Assembly: GCA_016200045.1 (NCBI GenBank)
Contig: JACQFN010000013.1
Span: 41,724-105,723 of the forward strand
Direction of reading: 5' to 3'
Origin: Nitrososphaerota archaeon
GTDB taxonomy: Archaea; Thermoproteota; Nitrososphaeria; Nitrososphaerales; Gagatemarchaeaceae
DNA: 64,000 nucleotides
Under the pieces are notes generated by a model that saw nothing but the letters and a program-made list of their open reading frames with translations, was not told where the DNA came from and did no database searches. The first letter of the stretch is position 1; each line of letters opens with the position of its first letter. The translations under genes were made by a program, and so were the position numbers. This document shows, one piece after another, positions 17,043-25,174 of the stretch.

Positions 17043-18001
17043 CTCCTCCCGACCACGGTGATTGTCCTCGTCAACCGCTTATGAACGTAAAGGTCGTGTT
17101 CTTCCTCCACAGCTAGCTTCTTCGTCCCGAGCACTTTTTCATTGCTGGCGTGCATCACGACCATCCTTCCGCCCGGGGAGAGAAGCAGCGGAAGGGCGGC
17201 AAGTGCTTCCTTGACGACCCCGGACGACGGTCGGCCTCGTGTGCTGGACGCCCTTCCGTAAGGGAGGTCCGTCGCGATGGCATCCACCCGCGAGAGGGGG
17301 AGCGAGAATGCATCGGCACGGACGACCCCGAGCCACTCTTGGCCGAAGTGTTCCATGTTCGCCAGTGACCCTGAGACCATCTTCCTGACCTGGTCCGACG
17401 CGACGACCCTCGCGCCGACGGCCGACGCTTCGATCGGTAGGCTCCCTGTCCCGGAGAACGGGTCAAGGAACACGTCCCCCGCCTTGCACCCCGAGAGGTT
17501 CACGAGGGCCCGCGAGAGCTTCGGAAAGATAGCGGAAGGATGGAAGAAGGCACGTCTTCGCGGTCTTCGCTTCGCCCAGCCTTGTAGCATTTCCAACGGC
17601 CTTGTCAGCGCGAGGTAGTTCGTCATGCCGCTGACCTGAGTGAACTCGAAGTCCGGTCTGATGAGATCAATCTGGGCTGGCACTCCGCGAAGGAGCTCTC
17701 CAGGCTCGACGAGTTTTCTCCCTTGAGCAACTTCGAGGCTGAAGTTTCTTACCCTGACTCTCTTGTCGCGAATGGTCTCCGTGACCTCCGAAGGGCTCTC
17801 AATCAGTACCCCGACCCTGCGCGCGAAGGCAATCCGCGAAGAGACGAGGAAGGGATCTGCGTCCGTCCGGACAAGGAGGACGCGGGGTTCCGGGGCCTCG
17901 AAGGTCGAGTCGGAATCGTAGGCGAGGAACAGCGCCCTGGCCTCAGCTTCTGGGATAGAAGTGCGCTCGCCGGAGAGCAGCACCAGCGCCCTATTCTTCA
18001 A
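17039..18001 (-). CDS. tRNA (guanine-10-N2)-methyltransferase, Trm-G10 type
   Basis: 320 residues. The N-terminal half is a THUMP-type tRNA-binding region; the C-terminal half is a Rossmann methyltransferase with VFLDPFSGTGSLPIEAS (SAM loop) and the catalytic DLPYG in AIATDLPYGRASS. This combination is the archaeal Trm-G10 enzyme that makes m2G or m2,2G at tRNA position 10. Its start overlaps the PRPP synthetase stop by 11 nt, and RNase Z follows, so transcription as one RNA-processing operon is likely. Confidence 0.9.
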   Translation of the reverse strand: MKNRALVLLSGERTSIPEAEARALFLAYDSDSTFEAPEPRVLLVRTDADPFLVSSRIAFARRVGVLIESPSEVTETIRDKRVRVRNFSLEVAQGRKLVEPGELLRGVPAQIDLIRPDFEFTQVSGMTNYLALTRPLEMLQGWAKRRPRRRAFFHPSAIFPKLSRALVNLSGCKAGDVFLDPFSGTGSLPIEASAVGARVVASDQVRKMVSGSLANMEHFGQEWLGVVRADAFSLPLSRVDAIATDLPYGRASSTRGRPSSGVVKEALAALPLLLSPGGRMVVMHASNEKVLGTKKLAVEEEHDLYVHKRLTRTITVVGRR

Positions 18002-18881
18002 GCGTCTTCAGGTGCGACGCTATCGCTTCCGACACGTCGACCACCCCGCGTTCGCCTGGGACGGTGTTTGTCCCGACGACTGTCTTCACCCCGGCCTTTT
18101 CGAGCTTGCGCAGGGAGTCCCCTACGAAGAGGCCGTGAACGCAAAGCGCGATTACCTTCGACGCCCCCTGATCCATGACGGTTTCGGCGGCCGCCCTGAT
18201 CGTCCCCCCGGTGCTGATGATGTCGTCGAGGATCAGGACTTCCTTCCTCTTCACGTCGAGCGTCCCGTGTTTCATCCTGACCTCCCCGCTCACCCTGTCT
18301 CTCGACTTCTCTAACTTCAGGAACTTCGCCCCGTAGAGGGCGGCGAACGCCTCGGTCCTTTTCGAGCCCCCGAAGTCGGGGGAGATTACGACAGGGTCGC
18401 TGAGTTTCAGGTGGTCGTTCGCATACCCCACCAGAGTTGGGACCGCGGAGACGCTGTATGCCGGGAATGAAAACAGCGACAGCCCCTCAACCGAATGAAT
18501 GTCGACCGTGGCGAGGCGCCTCACCCCGGCGGACCGCATCAGGTGGGACACCACACCCAGCGTGACTCCCTCTCCGGGAAGGAACGCCTTGTCCTGCCGG
18601 GCGTAAGCAAGGTACGGGACGACCGCGGTCACCCGCGCCCCTTCCTGGCTCAGGCAGTGGGACGCAAGCAGGAGTTGGAATAGGTGCTGGTCGATCGGCG
18701 GATATGTCGACTGGACGATAATGACGCTCTTCCCCGAGACCTTCTGATCGCTCGTGAACCTCGTCTCCCCGTCGGGGAACACCTTGAACTCGGCGGCGAC
18801 AATCTCCAGCCCCAGGTTTGAAGCAACGGCCTTTCCAAGGTCCTCAGACGCAGGACCGGGAAGAACGAGCTTGTCTCCCAT
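17991..18881 (-). CDS. prs: Ribose-phosphate pyrophosphokinase (archaeal class)
   Basis: 296 residues, the short archaeal form. Seen: LASHCLSQEGARVTAVVPYL and YARQDKAF near the ATP site, the phosphate-binding SPDFGGSKRTEAFAALYG, and the PRPP loop VLILDDIISTGGTIRAA. It makes PRPP from ribose 5-phosphate and ATP for nucleotide, His and Trp synthesis. A TATA-like gttaaataag lies about 35 bp upstream (about 18914-18923). It is first in the Trm-G10/RNase Z gene string. Confidence 0.95.
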   Translation of the reverse strand: MGDKLVLPGPASEDLGKAVASNLGLEIVAAEFKVFPDGETRFTSDQKVSGKSVIIVQSTYPPIDQHLFQLLLASHCLSQEGARVTAVVPYLAYARQDKAFLPGEGVTLGVVSHLMRSAGVRRLATVDIHSVEGLSLFSFPAYSVSAVPTLVGYANDHLKLSDPVVISPDFGGSKRTEAFAALYGAKFLKLEKSRDRVSGEVRMKHGTLDVKRKEVLILDDIISTGGTIRAAAETVMDQGASKVIALCVHGLFVGDSLRKLEKAGVKTVVGTNTVPGERGVVDVSEAIASHLKTLEE

Positions 18882-18988
18882 CGCTTGTTCGGATTTTGCT
18901 CCTCATTTCCTTCTTATTTAACGAAGACGATTTTCTTGGGATGATACACAAGAGTTAAGGACGGGCGGAGGAGGAGAATCCAAGATAG

Positions 18989-19204
18989 ATGGATCAGCAA
19001 TGCCCCGAATGCGGCGGCGTGATGCTGTACGATGCCGCCCTGAAACGGTTCGGCTGCAAGAGCTGTGGCGCCTTCCTTACAAGGGACCAACTCTCTGACA
19101 TCAGATACAAGCAGAGGGCCCCCGTCGATGACGAGAGGAGGAAGAGGGCCAGACAGCAGTCGGACTACCTCGAATGGTGGCTCAGCGGAGACAAGGAAAA
19201 GTAG
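18989..19204 (+). CDS. Small zinc-ribbon protein
   Basis: 71 residues with one zinc ribbon: QQCPECGGVMLYDAALKRFG and CKSCGAF (CxxC-x15-CxxC), then a charged tail DERRKRARQQSDYLEWWLSG. Such tiny ribbons are common in archaea and often bind transcription or translation factors, but no partner is evident. Divergent from prs, with a shared AT-rich promoter region around 18910-18950. Confidence 0.75.
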   Translation: MDQQCPECGGVMLYDAALKRFGCKSCGAFLTRDQLSDIRYKQRAPVDDERRKRARQQSDYLEWWLSGDKEK

Positions 19205-19208
19205 CTTC

Positions 19209-19688
19209 TTAGAACTTTGGGGAGCGCTTGCCGTGTCGGCGCCTACTGGAAAGGTTGCCCATCTTCCCGAAGAACTTTCTCAGTGCGGCCCTGGTCCCGT
19301 CGCTCATCGGGGCGGACTCCGATTCGGGACCTGAGAACCACCTGGCGGCCGAGGACTCTGGATTCAGTCTGACCCTTCCCTTTCGCGCGGACGCGACGTA
19401 ATCGACAAGGACGTAGTGGTACCTCACTCCCCCCCTGAAGTCAAGATGGATCTCTGTGGAAACGTTGAGCAGCCGTTCGAGGCTGACCTTGAGTCCGGTC
19501 TCTTCCTTCACCTCGCGGAGGACCGCAGACTCTACCTTCTCCCCGATTTCCACGAGTCCCCCCGGGAGCGCCCAGAGCCCTTCGTTGGGAGGAAACTTTC
19601 TTCGGATCAGGAGGACCTTGTGCCGCCTATGGACGACGGCTCCGGCCCCCACCAGGGGCCGGGTCGGATATTGTCTCGGGACGGCCAT
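19209..19688 (-). CDS. Nudix hydrolase
   Basis: 159 residues. The Nudix box is complete: GGLVEIGEKVESAVLREVKE followed by ETG (GX5EX7REUXEEXGU). The N-terminal strand reads VGAGAVVHRRHKVLLIRRKF, and the layout resembles ADP-ribose or nucleoside-diphosphate-sugar pyrophosphatases. ATG 19688 is preferred over ATG 19703 because the shared TTTTAA box at 19711-19719 places the transcript start near 19690. Exact substrate unknown. Confidence 0.88.
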   Translation of the reverse strand: MAVPRQYPTRPLVGAGAVVHRRHKVLLIRRKFPPNEGLWALPGGLVEIGEKVESAVLREVKEETGLKVSLERLLNVSTEIHLDFRGGVRYHYVLVDYVASARKGRVRLNPESSAARWFSGPESESAPMSDGTRAALRKFFGKMGNLSSRRRHGKRSPKF

Positions 19689-19710
19689 CTGGCCCCGAGG
19701 CATCAAACTC

Positions 19711-19719
19711 GTTTTAAGG
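19711..19719. promoter_or_regulatory. Symmetrical TATA box shared by divergent Nudix and CinA-like genes
   Basis: The gttttaagg sequence lies 23-27 bp from the Nudix ATG (19688, minus) and from the CinA-like TTG (19743, plus). TTTTAA/TTAAAA can be read both ways. Both genes would be leaderless from one box, which explains the very tight divergent spacing of 54 bp. Confidence 0.5.
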
Positions 19720-19742
19720 TTGAGGCCTTCGGTCGGGCGGGC

Positions 19743-20567
19743 TTGTTCCGATTCGAGATGATAGCGGTCGGGAAGGAACTCCTCATCGGCCGGACGCTGA
19801 ACACCAACGCGCAATGGGTCGGAAGACGGCTCGCAGGAATCGGGACGATGATACACGAGTTGACCACCGTCGACGACCAGCTCGGGGAAATTGCTTCCGC
19901 ACTCCGAGGCTCTCTGGACCGGAGGCCGGATTTCGTCGTTGTTTGCGGCGGGCTGGGCCCGACCCATGACGACATGACCCTGAGGGGGGTCGCCGATGGC
20001 CTCGGTCTCCGTTTGAAAACGAGCCGGATTGCGCTGCTCATGATAAGGGAACACTACTCCGGGAGGGGCCTGAAGGGGATCGAGATGACCGGGTCCCGAA
20101 GGAAGATGGCCCTGTTTCCGGAGGGCGCCACTCCGGTTCGCAACCCGAAGGGGACAGCCCCAGGAGCAAGGATTACCCGTGGTACCACAGTGATCTTCTG
20201 CCTCCCCGGGGTGCCTCTCGAAATGAGAGAGATGTTCGCGGAGTCGGTCGAGCCGGCGGTCAGAGAGAGTGTGGGCAGAGTCCACAGGTCTTCAGCGACG
20301 ATAAGGCTGGAGGGGATATTCGAGTCAACCCTCGCCCCCATTCTCGCAAGAGAAGTTGGGCGCCACCCCCGAGCCTACGTCAAGTCCCACCCAAGAGGCG
20401 TCAGGGAGGGCGTTTCGAGGATCGAGCTGGACATAGCTGTCACCGGGCCGAGCAAAGAGAACACCGAAAGAGAGGTGAGGGAGGTGGCTTCCGCAATCCT
20501 TCGCGCCGCGGCCGCGGAGGGAGGAACCGTCAAATCGGCCCGCGGCAGGGCGATCAGAGGGGTCTAA
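19743..20567 (+). CDS. CinA/MoCF-domain protein (MoaB-like fold)
   Basis: 274 residues. It begins LFRFEMIAVGKELLIGRTLN, the CinA N-terminal motif, then FVVVCGGLGPTHDDMTLRGV, the molybdopterin-binding-like GGxGPTxDD loop, and IFCLPGVPLEMREMF. The C-terminal 80 residues match the extra domain of archaeal CinA-like proteins; the deamidase domain of bacterial CinA is absent. Family members act as nucleotide (ADP-ribose, FAD) pyrophosphatases or are of unknown role. TTG 19743 keeps the first beta strand and sits 25 bp after the shared TATA box. The GPN gene follows 11 nt later. Confidence 0.85.
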   Translation: MFRFEMIAVGKELLIGRTLNTNAQWVGRRLAGIGTMIHELTTVDDQLGEIASALRGSLDRRPDFVVVCGGLGPTHDDMTLRGVADGLGLRLKTSRIALLMIREHYSGRGLKGIEMTGSRRKMALFPEGATPVRNPKGTAPGARITRGTTVIFCLPGVPLEMREMFAESVEPAVRESVGRVHRSSATIRLEGIFESTLAPILAREVGRHPRAYVKSHPRGVREGVSRIELDIAVTGPSKENTEREVREVASAILRAAAAEGGTVKSARGRAIRGV

Positions 20568-20578
20568 CCAGCACGGAC

Positions 20579-21331
20579 ATGATATTCATGGCCGGGACCG
20601 CGGGGTCCGGGAAGTCTCTGTTGACTCACTCGATGAAGGAGTGGTATGTCAGCAGGGGAGAGGACGCAATCGCGGTGAACCTCGACCCGGGCGTCGTGGC
20701 CCTTCCCTACGAGCCAGACGTTGATGTCAGGCGGACGCTGGACCTGCGAGACATAATGGAAAGGTACGGGCTCGGTCCGAACGGGGCGCTGATACTCGCG
20801 ACAGACATGGTGGCCACGCAACTCGCCTCGATCCAGGAGGAGGTCGATTCATACAAGCCTGAGTACGTGATAGTGGACACGCCAGGCCAGACTGAGCTCT
20901 TCGCTTTCAGGGAGAGCGGGGAGTACATAGTAAGAGAGACGAAGGCCGATTCGAAGGTCCTGCTGTTCCTCCTCGACCCGCTGCTCGCACACACCCCTGC
21001 GAACTTCCTGTCGCTCGCGCTGTTGTCAGCATCGGTCGGGCTCCGGATGAAGGTCCCGAGGATTTCGGTCCTGACCAAGAGGGACATAGCCAGAGAAGGG
21101 GTAAAGCGAATCAGGGAATGGAGCAAGGACGCCGCCATCTTCGAGGACGCCCTGTCATCCACGAAGGACAGCGACCAATACTCGTTGTACTCCGAGCTGT
21201 TCAGGACACTGAAGAAGCTCACTTTCGGGACCGACCTGTACCCCGTTTCCTCGACGACACAGGAGGGCCTGATCGCCCTCATCGGGGAGATCGCGAGGAT
21301 TGGCAGGGGCGGGGAAGAGCTCACCGACTGA
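20579..21331 (+). CDS. GPN-loop GTPase
   Basis: 250 residues. It has a P-loop in IFMAGTAGSGKSLLTHSMKE, the family-defining GPN in YGLGPNGALILATDM, a G3 region IVDTPGQTELFAFRESG and a TKRD G4 box. GPN GTPases are dimeric and in eukaryotes assist RNA polymerase assembly; archaeal single copies are assumed to act similarly. The 3' end overlaps the convergent hydrolase by 11 nt. It is probably co-transcribed with the CinA-like gene. Confidence 0.93.
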   Translation: MIFMAGTAGSGKSLLTHSMKEWYVSRGEDAIAVNLDPGVVALPYEPDVDVRRTLDLRDIMERYGLGPNGALILATDMVATQLASIQEEVDSYKPEYVIVDTPGQTELFAFRESGEYIVRETKADSKVLLFLLDPLLAHTPANFLSLALLSASVGLRMKVPRISVLTKRDIAREGVKRIREWSKDAAIFEDALSSTKDSDQYSLYSELFRTLKKLTFGTDLYPVSSTTQEGLIALIGEIARIGRGGEELTD

Positions 21332-22052
21332 ACCCTGAGAGGAACGATTGGAGAAGGCGGCCGCAGGCTTCCGGCTTCTCGAGCGGGACCATGTGTCCGG
21401 CGTCCCTGACGAAGTAGGCATCGGAGGAGGCAATGCCGGCGTGAAGAAACTGCGTCCACTTCGGGGGGGTCATCCTGTCCTGCTCCCCGCATATCAGGAG
21501 CGTCCGATGCTTAATCTCAATCAGCCTTTCTCTGACGTCGAAGCCCGAGCAGGCCAAGTAGTCGTTGAGGAACACGGGGAGGTTGGAGACCGAAAGGGCG
21601 GCCCTCGCCTCCCTGCCCATCTCGAGGCTCACGGAGCTGAAGCTCATCGGGGTGATGAGCTGTTCGACAGCCTTCAGCGGCCGGTCGCGCAGCCCTTCGA
21701 TTATCTTCGGGTCCACCCCGAGCTTCGCGCCCGCCCCGATTAGCACCAGCCCCAAGACGTCGTCCGGGTGGTCGAGTGCCAGAGTGATTGCGATCGCGCT
21801 CCCCATCGAGTGCCCGCACACCGAGACCGGGGGAAGGGACTCTTTGGCGATGTACTCGTGCACCCATTCGGAGTAGTCTTTGATGCTTTGGCAGGTGATC
21901 GGCCCTGAGGGGTGTCCGGGCAGATCTAGGGCTAAGGCGCTCCTCGGGCCGCTCAGGTGGCTCACGACCCTCTTCCAGAGAAGATGGTTCCCGCCGGCTC
22001 CGTGAATTAGCAGGCAGGCGGAGGGAGCTTCGTGTGTCGCGCCGCTCTCCAT
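21321..22052 (-). CDS. Alpha/beta hydrolase
   Basis: 243 residues from ATG 22052. Features: LLIHGAGGNHLLWKRVV (HG oxyanion region), nucleophile elbow VCGHSMGSAIAI, acid region LLICGEQDRMTPP and the catalytic His in RDAGHMVPLEKPE. The complete Ser-Asp-His triad marks an active esterase or hydrolase of the BioH/MenH/lipase type; the substrate is unknown. The frame is open to a TTG at 22091, but that lies in the likely promoter, so the shorter start is preferred. It diverges from the PrpB-like gene. Confidence 0.87.
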   Translation of the reverse strand: MESGATHEAPSACLLIHGAGGNHLLWKRVVSHLSGPRSALALDLPGHPSGPITCQSIKDYSEWVHEYIAKESLPPVSVCGHSMGSAIAITLALDHPDDVLGLVLIGAGAKLGVDPKIIEGLRDRPLKAVEQLITPMSFSSVSLEMGREARAALSVSNLPVFLNDYLACSGFDVRERLIEIKHRTLLICGEQDRMTPPKWTQFLHAGIASSDAYFVRDAGHMVPLEKPEACGRLLQSFLSGFSR

Positions 22053-22140
22053 GAGCGGGTCGGGCCGTTGCGGGGGTAATGAAGGTAGCAAATCAGGTTA
22101 GACACTTAAGACGGAGCGGCCAGGCGCTCCGACGAGAAAG

Positions 22141-23031
22141 ATGGCCGTCCGGACAGAAGCCCTGAAGAAAATGATCAAAGGCAGACGGATCATCGTCGCT
22201 CCGGGCGTCTTCAGCCCCGCGGTCGCCATGTCCGCCCAGCGGGCGGGGTTCAAGGCTCTCTACTTTTCCGGTGCCGGGTTCTCGAACCTTCTCGGGCTCC
22301 CCGACCTCGGCATAACCACCCTCTCCGAAGTGTCGAAGGCGGCGAACGACATCACCTCGAAGGTAGGAGTCCCGCTCATGGTCGACGTAGACACAGGGTT
22401 CGGCGAAGCGCTCAACGTGATCAGGACGGTGAAGGAGATGAGGACCGCCGGCGCGGCTGCCTTGCAGCTGGAGGACCAGGTCCTGCCGAAGAGGTGCGGA
22501 CACCTTGAGGGGAAGGAGCTTGTTACCACTGACGATATGGTGAAGAAGCTGGTCTCCGCCCGGGACGCGGCCGATGGCGAACTGCTCGTGATTGCGAGGA
22601 CCGACGCGCGGGCGGTGGAGGGGTTGGACGGGGCGATCGAGCGTGCCCGCACCTACGAGAAGGCGGGTGCCGACATGTTGTTCCCGGAAGCCCTCGAGTC
22701 CAGGGAGGAGTTCTCCGAGTTCCGGAGGAAGATACGGATGCCTCTCCTGGCGAACATGACTGAGTTCGGGAAGACCCCGTACATGCGCGCCTCCGAGTTC
22801 GAGGGGCTGGGTTACAGCGTAGTGATCTTCCCTGTCACCGCCTTCAGGGCTATGATGAAATCGGTCGGGTCCGCTCTGAAGACGCTCGAGTCGAAAGGGA
22901 GCCAGAAAGACATCCTCTCCACCCTCATGACGCGGGATGAGTTCAACGAACTGATCGGGTACGACGAATACGAGAAAGCCGACAGGAAGGCTCTGGACGC
23001 TGCAAGACGCGTCGGAAGGGCACGTTCTTAA
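22141..23031 (+). CDS. PrpB-like (methyl)isocitrate lyase family protein
   Basis: 296 residues of the PEP mutase/isocitrate lyase superfamily. Catalytic Cys is about residue 119 in VLPKRCGHLEGKELV; metal-site VDVDTGFGEALNVIRT, ARTDARAVEG and LLANMTEFGKTPYM are as in PrpB. Such enzymes split 2-methylisocitrate to pyruvate and succinate, while close homologues decarboxylate oxaloacetate. A citrate synthase family gene follows after 27 nt, which supports the methylcitrate role, but no methylcitrate dehydratase is in the window. A TATA-like acacttaag is at about 22099-22107. Confidence 0.88.
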   Translation: MAVRTEALKKMIKGRRIIVAPGVFSPAVAMSAQRAGFKALYFSGAGFSNLLGLPDLGITTLSEVSKAANDITSKVGVPLMVDVDTGFGEALNVIRTVKEMRTAGAAALQLEDQVLPKRCGHLEGKELVTTDDMVKKLVSARDAADGELLVIARTDARAVEGLDGAIERARTYEKAGADMLFPEALESREEFSEFRRKIRMPLLANMTEFGKTPYMRASEFEGLGYSVVIFPVTAFRAMMKSVGSALKTLESKGSQKDILSTLMTRDEFNELIGYDEYEKADRKALDAARRVGRARS

Positions 23032-23058
23032 TACTAAGAAATCGACGCGCCGAGGCTC

Positions 23059-24171
23059 ATGCCAGTGCAGGTCCGCGCGCCCAGGGGGCTTGCTGGCGTT
23101 ATCGTCGCCGAGACCAGGATTGCGAAGAGCGACTCTGACGGTGCGCTCGTGTACAGGGGATACCCCATCCGCGAACTGGCGGAGAACGCCGGGTTCGAAG
23201 AGACCGCCTATCTCATCCTGAACGGAACCCTCCCGAACCGCTCTCAGCTGTCGGAGTTTTCTTCCACTCTTGCGGCCGAGGGCGGGGTCCCTTACGCTGT
23301 CTACGAAATCATGAGGAGGCTTGGAAAGGACGTCCGCCCGATCGACGCCCTGCGGACCGCGTGCTCGGCTCTGGGGAGCGTCGACAGGCGGTCGACCGTG
23401 GCCGCAGTACAGGCTTCACTTGAAGCGAAGATGTCGGTCCTGGCCGCCAACTGCCGGAGGGTCCCGGCCGGGGAGAAGCCCAGAGGCCCGAGGGAGGGGC
23501 TTGGGTTCGCGGCAAACCTGTTGTACATGCTCACCGGGAAGGTCCACGAAGGGTATGACCTCTGGGTTTTCGAGCGCGTGCTGATGTTCTACATGGAGCA
23601 CGACCTGAACGCCTCCTCGTTCACCGTAAGGGTCGTTGCTTCGACACTTGCTGACCCGTACGCCGCTGCCACGGCAGGCCTTGCGGCCCTGAAGGGTCCC
23701 CTCCACGGAGGCGCCAACGAGGGTGCGATGCGGATGCTGCTTGAGGTGGGAGAGCCCGAGAAAGCCAGGAGGTATCTCGACAAGGCGTTCTCAGACGGAA
23801 GGAAGGTCATAGGCTTCGGGCACAGGGTCTACAAGAAGTTCGACCCAAGGGCTGTCCTCTGCAAGGAGTACCTCCGCGAGATGCTGAGGCGGAGGGGGCC
23901 GGACGACCGGCTCTTCAGGCTCTGCGAATCGATCGAGAAGGAGATGTGGGAGAGAAAGGGGATACCCGCCAACCTAGACTACTACGCGGCTCCGATCTTC
24001 TACCTGCTCGGGATCGAAATCCCGCTCTACACCCCGATCTTCGCTGCTGCGAGGGTCTTCGGGTGGATGGCCCACTACAATGAGCAGGTCGCCGAGAACA
24101 AGCTGATCAGGCCGGACGCGGAATACCTAGGGGCCGTGGACCTCCGATATGTCCCCATAGCCAATCGGTAG
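23059..24171 (+). CDS. Citrate synthase / 2-methylcitrate synthase family
   Basis: 370 residues, the length of archaeal citrate synthases. Catalytic residues appear in PLHGGANEGAMRMLLEV (His), IGFGHRVYKKFDPRAV (His and Arg) and NLDYYAAPIFYLLGI (Asp), and the CoA-binding tail has GWMAHYNEQ. It condenses oxaloacetate with acetyl-CoA or propionyl-CoA. Pairing with a PrpB-like lyase and nearness to the methylmalonyl-CoA genes favour propionyl-CoA use, but specificity cannot be read from the sequence. Confidence 0.92.
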   Translation: MPVQVRAPRGLAGVIVAETRIAKSDSDGALVYRGYPIRELAENAGFEETAYLILNGTLPNRSQLSEFSSTLAAEGGVPYAVYEIMRRLGKDVRPIDALRTACSALGSVDRRSTVAAVQASLEAKMSVLAANCRRVPAGEKPRGPREGLGFAANLLYMLTGKVHEGYDLWVFERVLMFYMEHDLNASSFTVRVVASTLADPYAAATAGLAALKGPLHGGANEGAMRMLLEVGEPEKARRYLDKAFSDGRKVIGFGHRVYKKFDPRAVLCKEYLREMLRRRGPDDRLFRLCESIEKEMWERKGIPANLDYYAAPIFYLLGIEIPLYTPIFAAARVFGWMAHYNEQVAENKLIRPDAEYLGAVDLRYVPIANR

Positions 24172-24177
24172 GGGGTC

Positions 24178-25095
24178 CTAGCCAACGAGCTTGTCCGCCG
24201 CCTGCTCTACCGTCAGTTTTCCTTCCAACACTTTCGCGGCCAGTCTGTCCGCTTCCAAGACGGAGGACGCCGAGAACCTCCTCATGAGCGCTCCCTTCGC
24301 TGCGTCCAGCACTAGTCCCCGGACGCTCCTCAGTTTAATCTCGCGGTCGCCACCCTCGAATTTCGACCGGAGCTTTTCCAACGCATCCGCAAGTTTGTCA
24401 AGACCTTCCCCTTTCAGGGCAGACACCGCGAGTACGGCCGGAGACCTGGTCTTCGAGCTTCTCACCATCGAGAGGAGGCTGACGATAAGCGCGTCCCCTC
24501 CCCCGAGGTCGGACTTGTTGACCACGTAGACGTCGCCCACCTCCATCAGGCCTGCCTTCGACATCTGGACCTCGTCCCCCATGCCGGGCATCAACACTAC
24601 GACTACCGCGTGGGAGAGCCCGACCACCTCGATGTCCGACTGCCCGATCCCCACGGTTTCCAGGAAGACTAGGTCGTACCCGGCTGCGTCGAGTATTCTT
24701 ATCGCCTGTGATGTGGCGGCAGAGAGCCCTCCGACCCAGCCTCGCGTGGCCATGCTCCGGATGAAGACGGCCCTGTCTCCTGAGTGCTCTGACATGCGGA
24801 CCCTGTCGCCTAGCAGTGCCCCGCCCGTGATTGGGCTCGTGGGGTCCACAGCCACCACGGCCACCTTGAACCCCTTTTCTCTGTACGCGCCGATGAGCCG
24901 GTCGACCAGAGTACTCTTCCCGGTCCCGGGAGGTCCGGTTATTCCGACGACAAACGCCCTGCCGGGTGCCCCCAGAAGCCGCATGAGCGACTTCGCGGCC
25001 TCTTGGTCGTTTTCCACGACCGATATCGCCTTCGCCACCGCCCCTCTGTCGCCCCGGGCGATTCCCTTTGCGATGGCGTCGGCCTTCGTTACCAT
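24178..25095 (-). CDS. meaB: MeaB/ArgK-type GTPase chaperone of methylmalonyl-CoA mutase
   Basis: 305 residues. G motifs: VVGITGPPGTGKSTLVDRLI (P-loop), VAVDPTSPITGGALLGDRVR (switch), LETVGIGQSDIEV and VNKSDLGGGDA (NKxD). It protects and reloads B12 on methylmalonyl-CoA mutase. ATG 25095 is preferred to GTG 25119 because gataaaag near 25120 is a TATA box about 25 bp upstream. It is divergent from the large mutase subunit with a common promoter region. Confidence 0.93.
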   Translation of the reverse strand: MVTKADAIAKGIARGDRGAVAKAISVVENDQEAAKSLMRLLGAPGRAFVVGITGPPGTGKSTLVDRLIGAYREKGFKVAVVAVDPTSPITGGALLGDRVRMSEHSGDRAVFIRSMATRGWVGGLSAATSQAIRILDAAGYDLVFLETVGIGQSDIEVVGLSHAVVVVLMPGMGDEVQMSKAGLMEVGDVYVVNKSDLGGGDALIVSLLSMVRSSKTRSPAVLAVSALKGEGLDKLADALEKLRSKFEGGDREIKLRSVRGLVLDAAKGALMRRFSASSVLEADRLAAKVLEGKLTVEQAADKLVG

Positions 25096-25174
25096 TCGAC
25101 GCGCCGTCGCCTGCGCCACTTTTATCGGTTGAACGGGATGCTTTATTTCCGACCGCGTGCAGGTCGGAATCTCC

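Noticed and set aside
19209..20285. Long minus-strand frame extending the Nudix gene upstream
   Set aside because: The extension is antisense to the CinA-like gene and lies above the promoter; the domain is complete from 19688.
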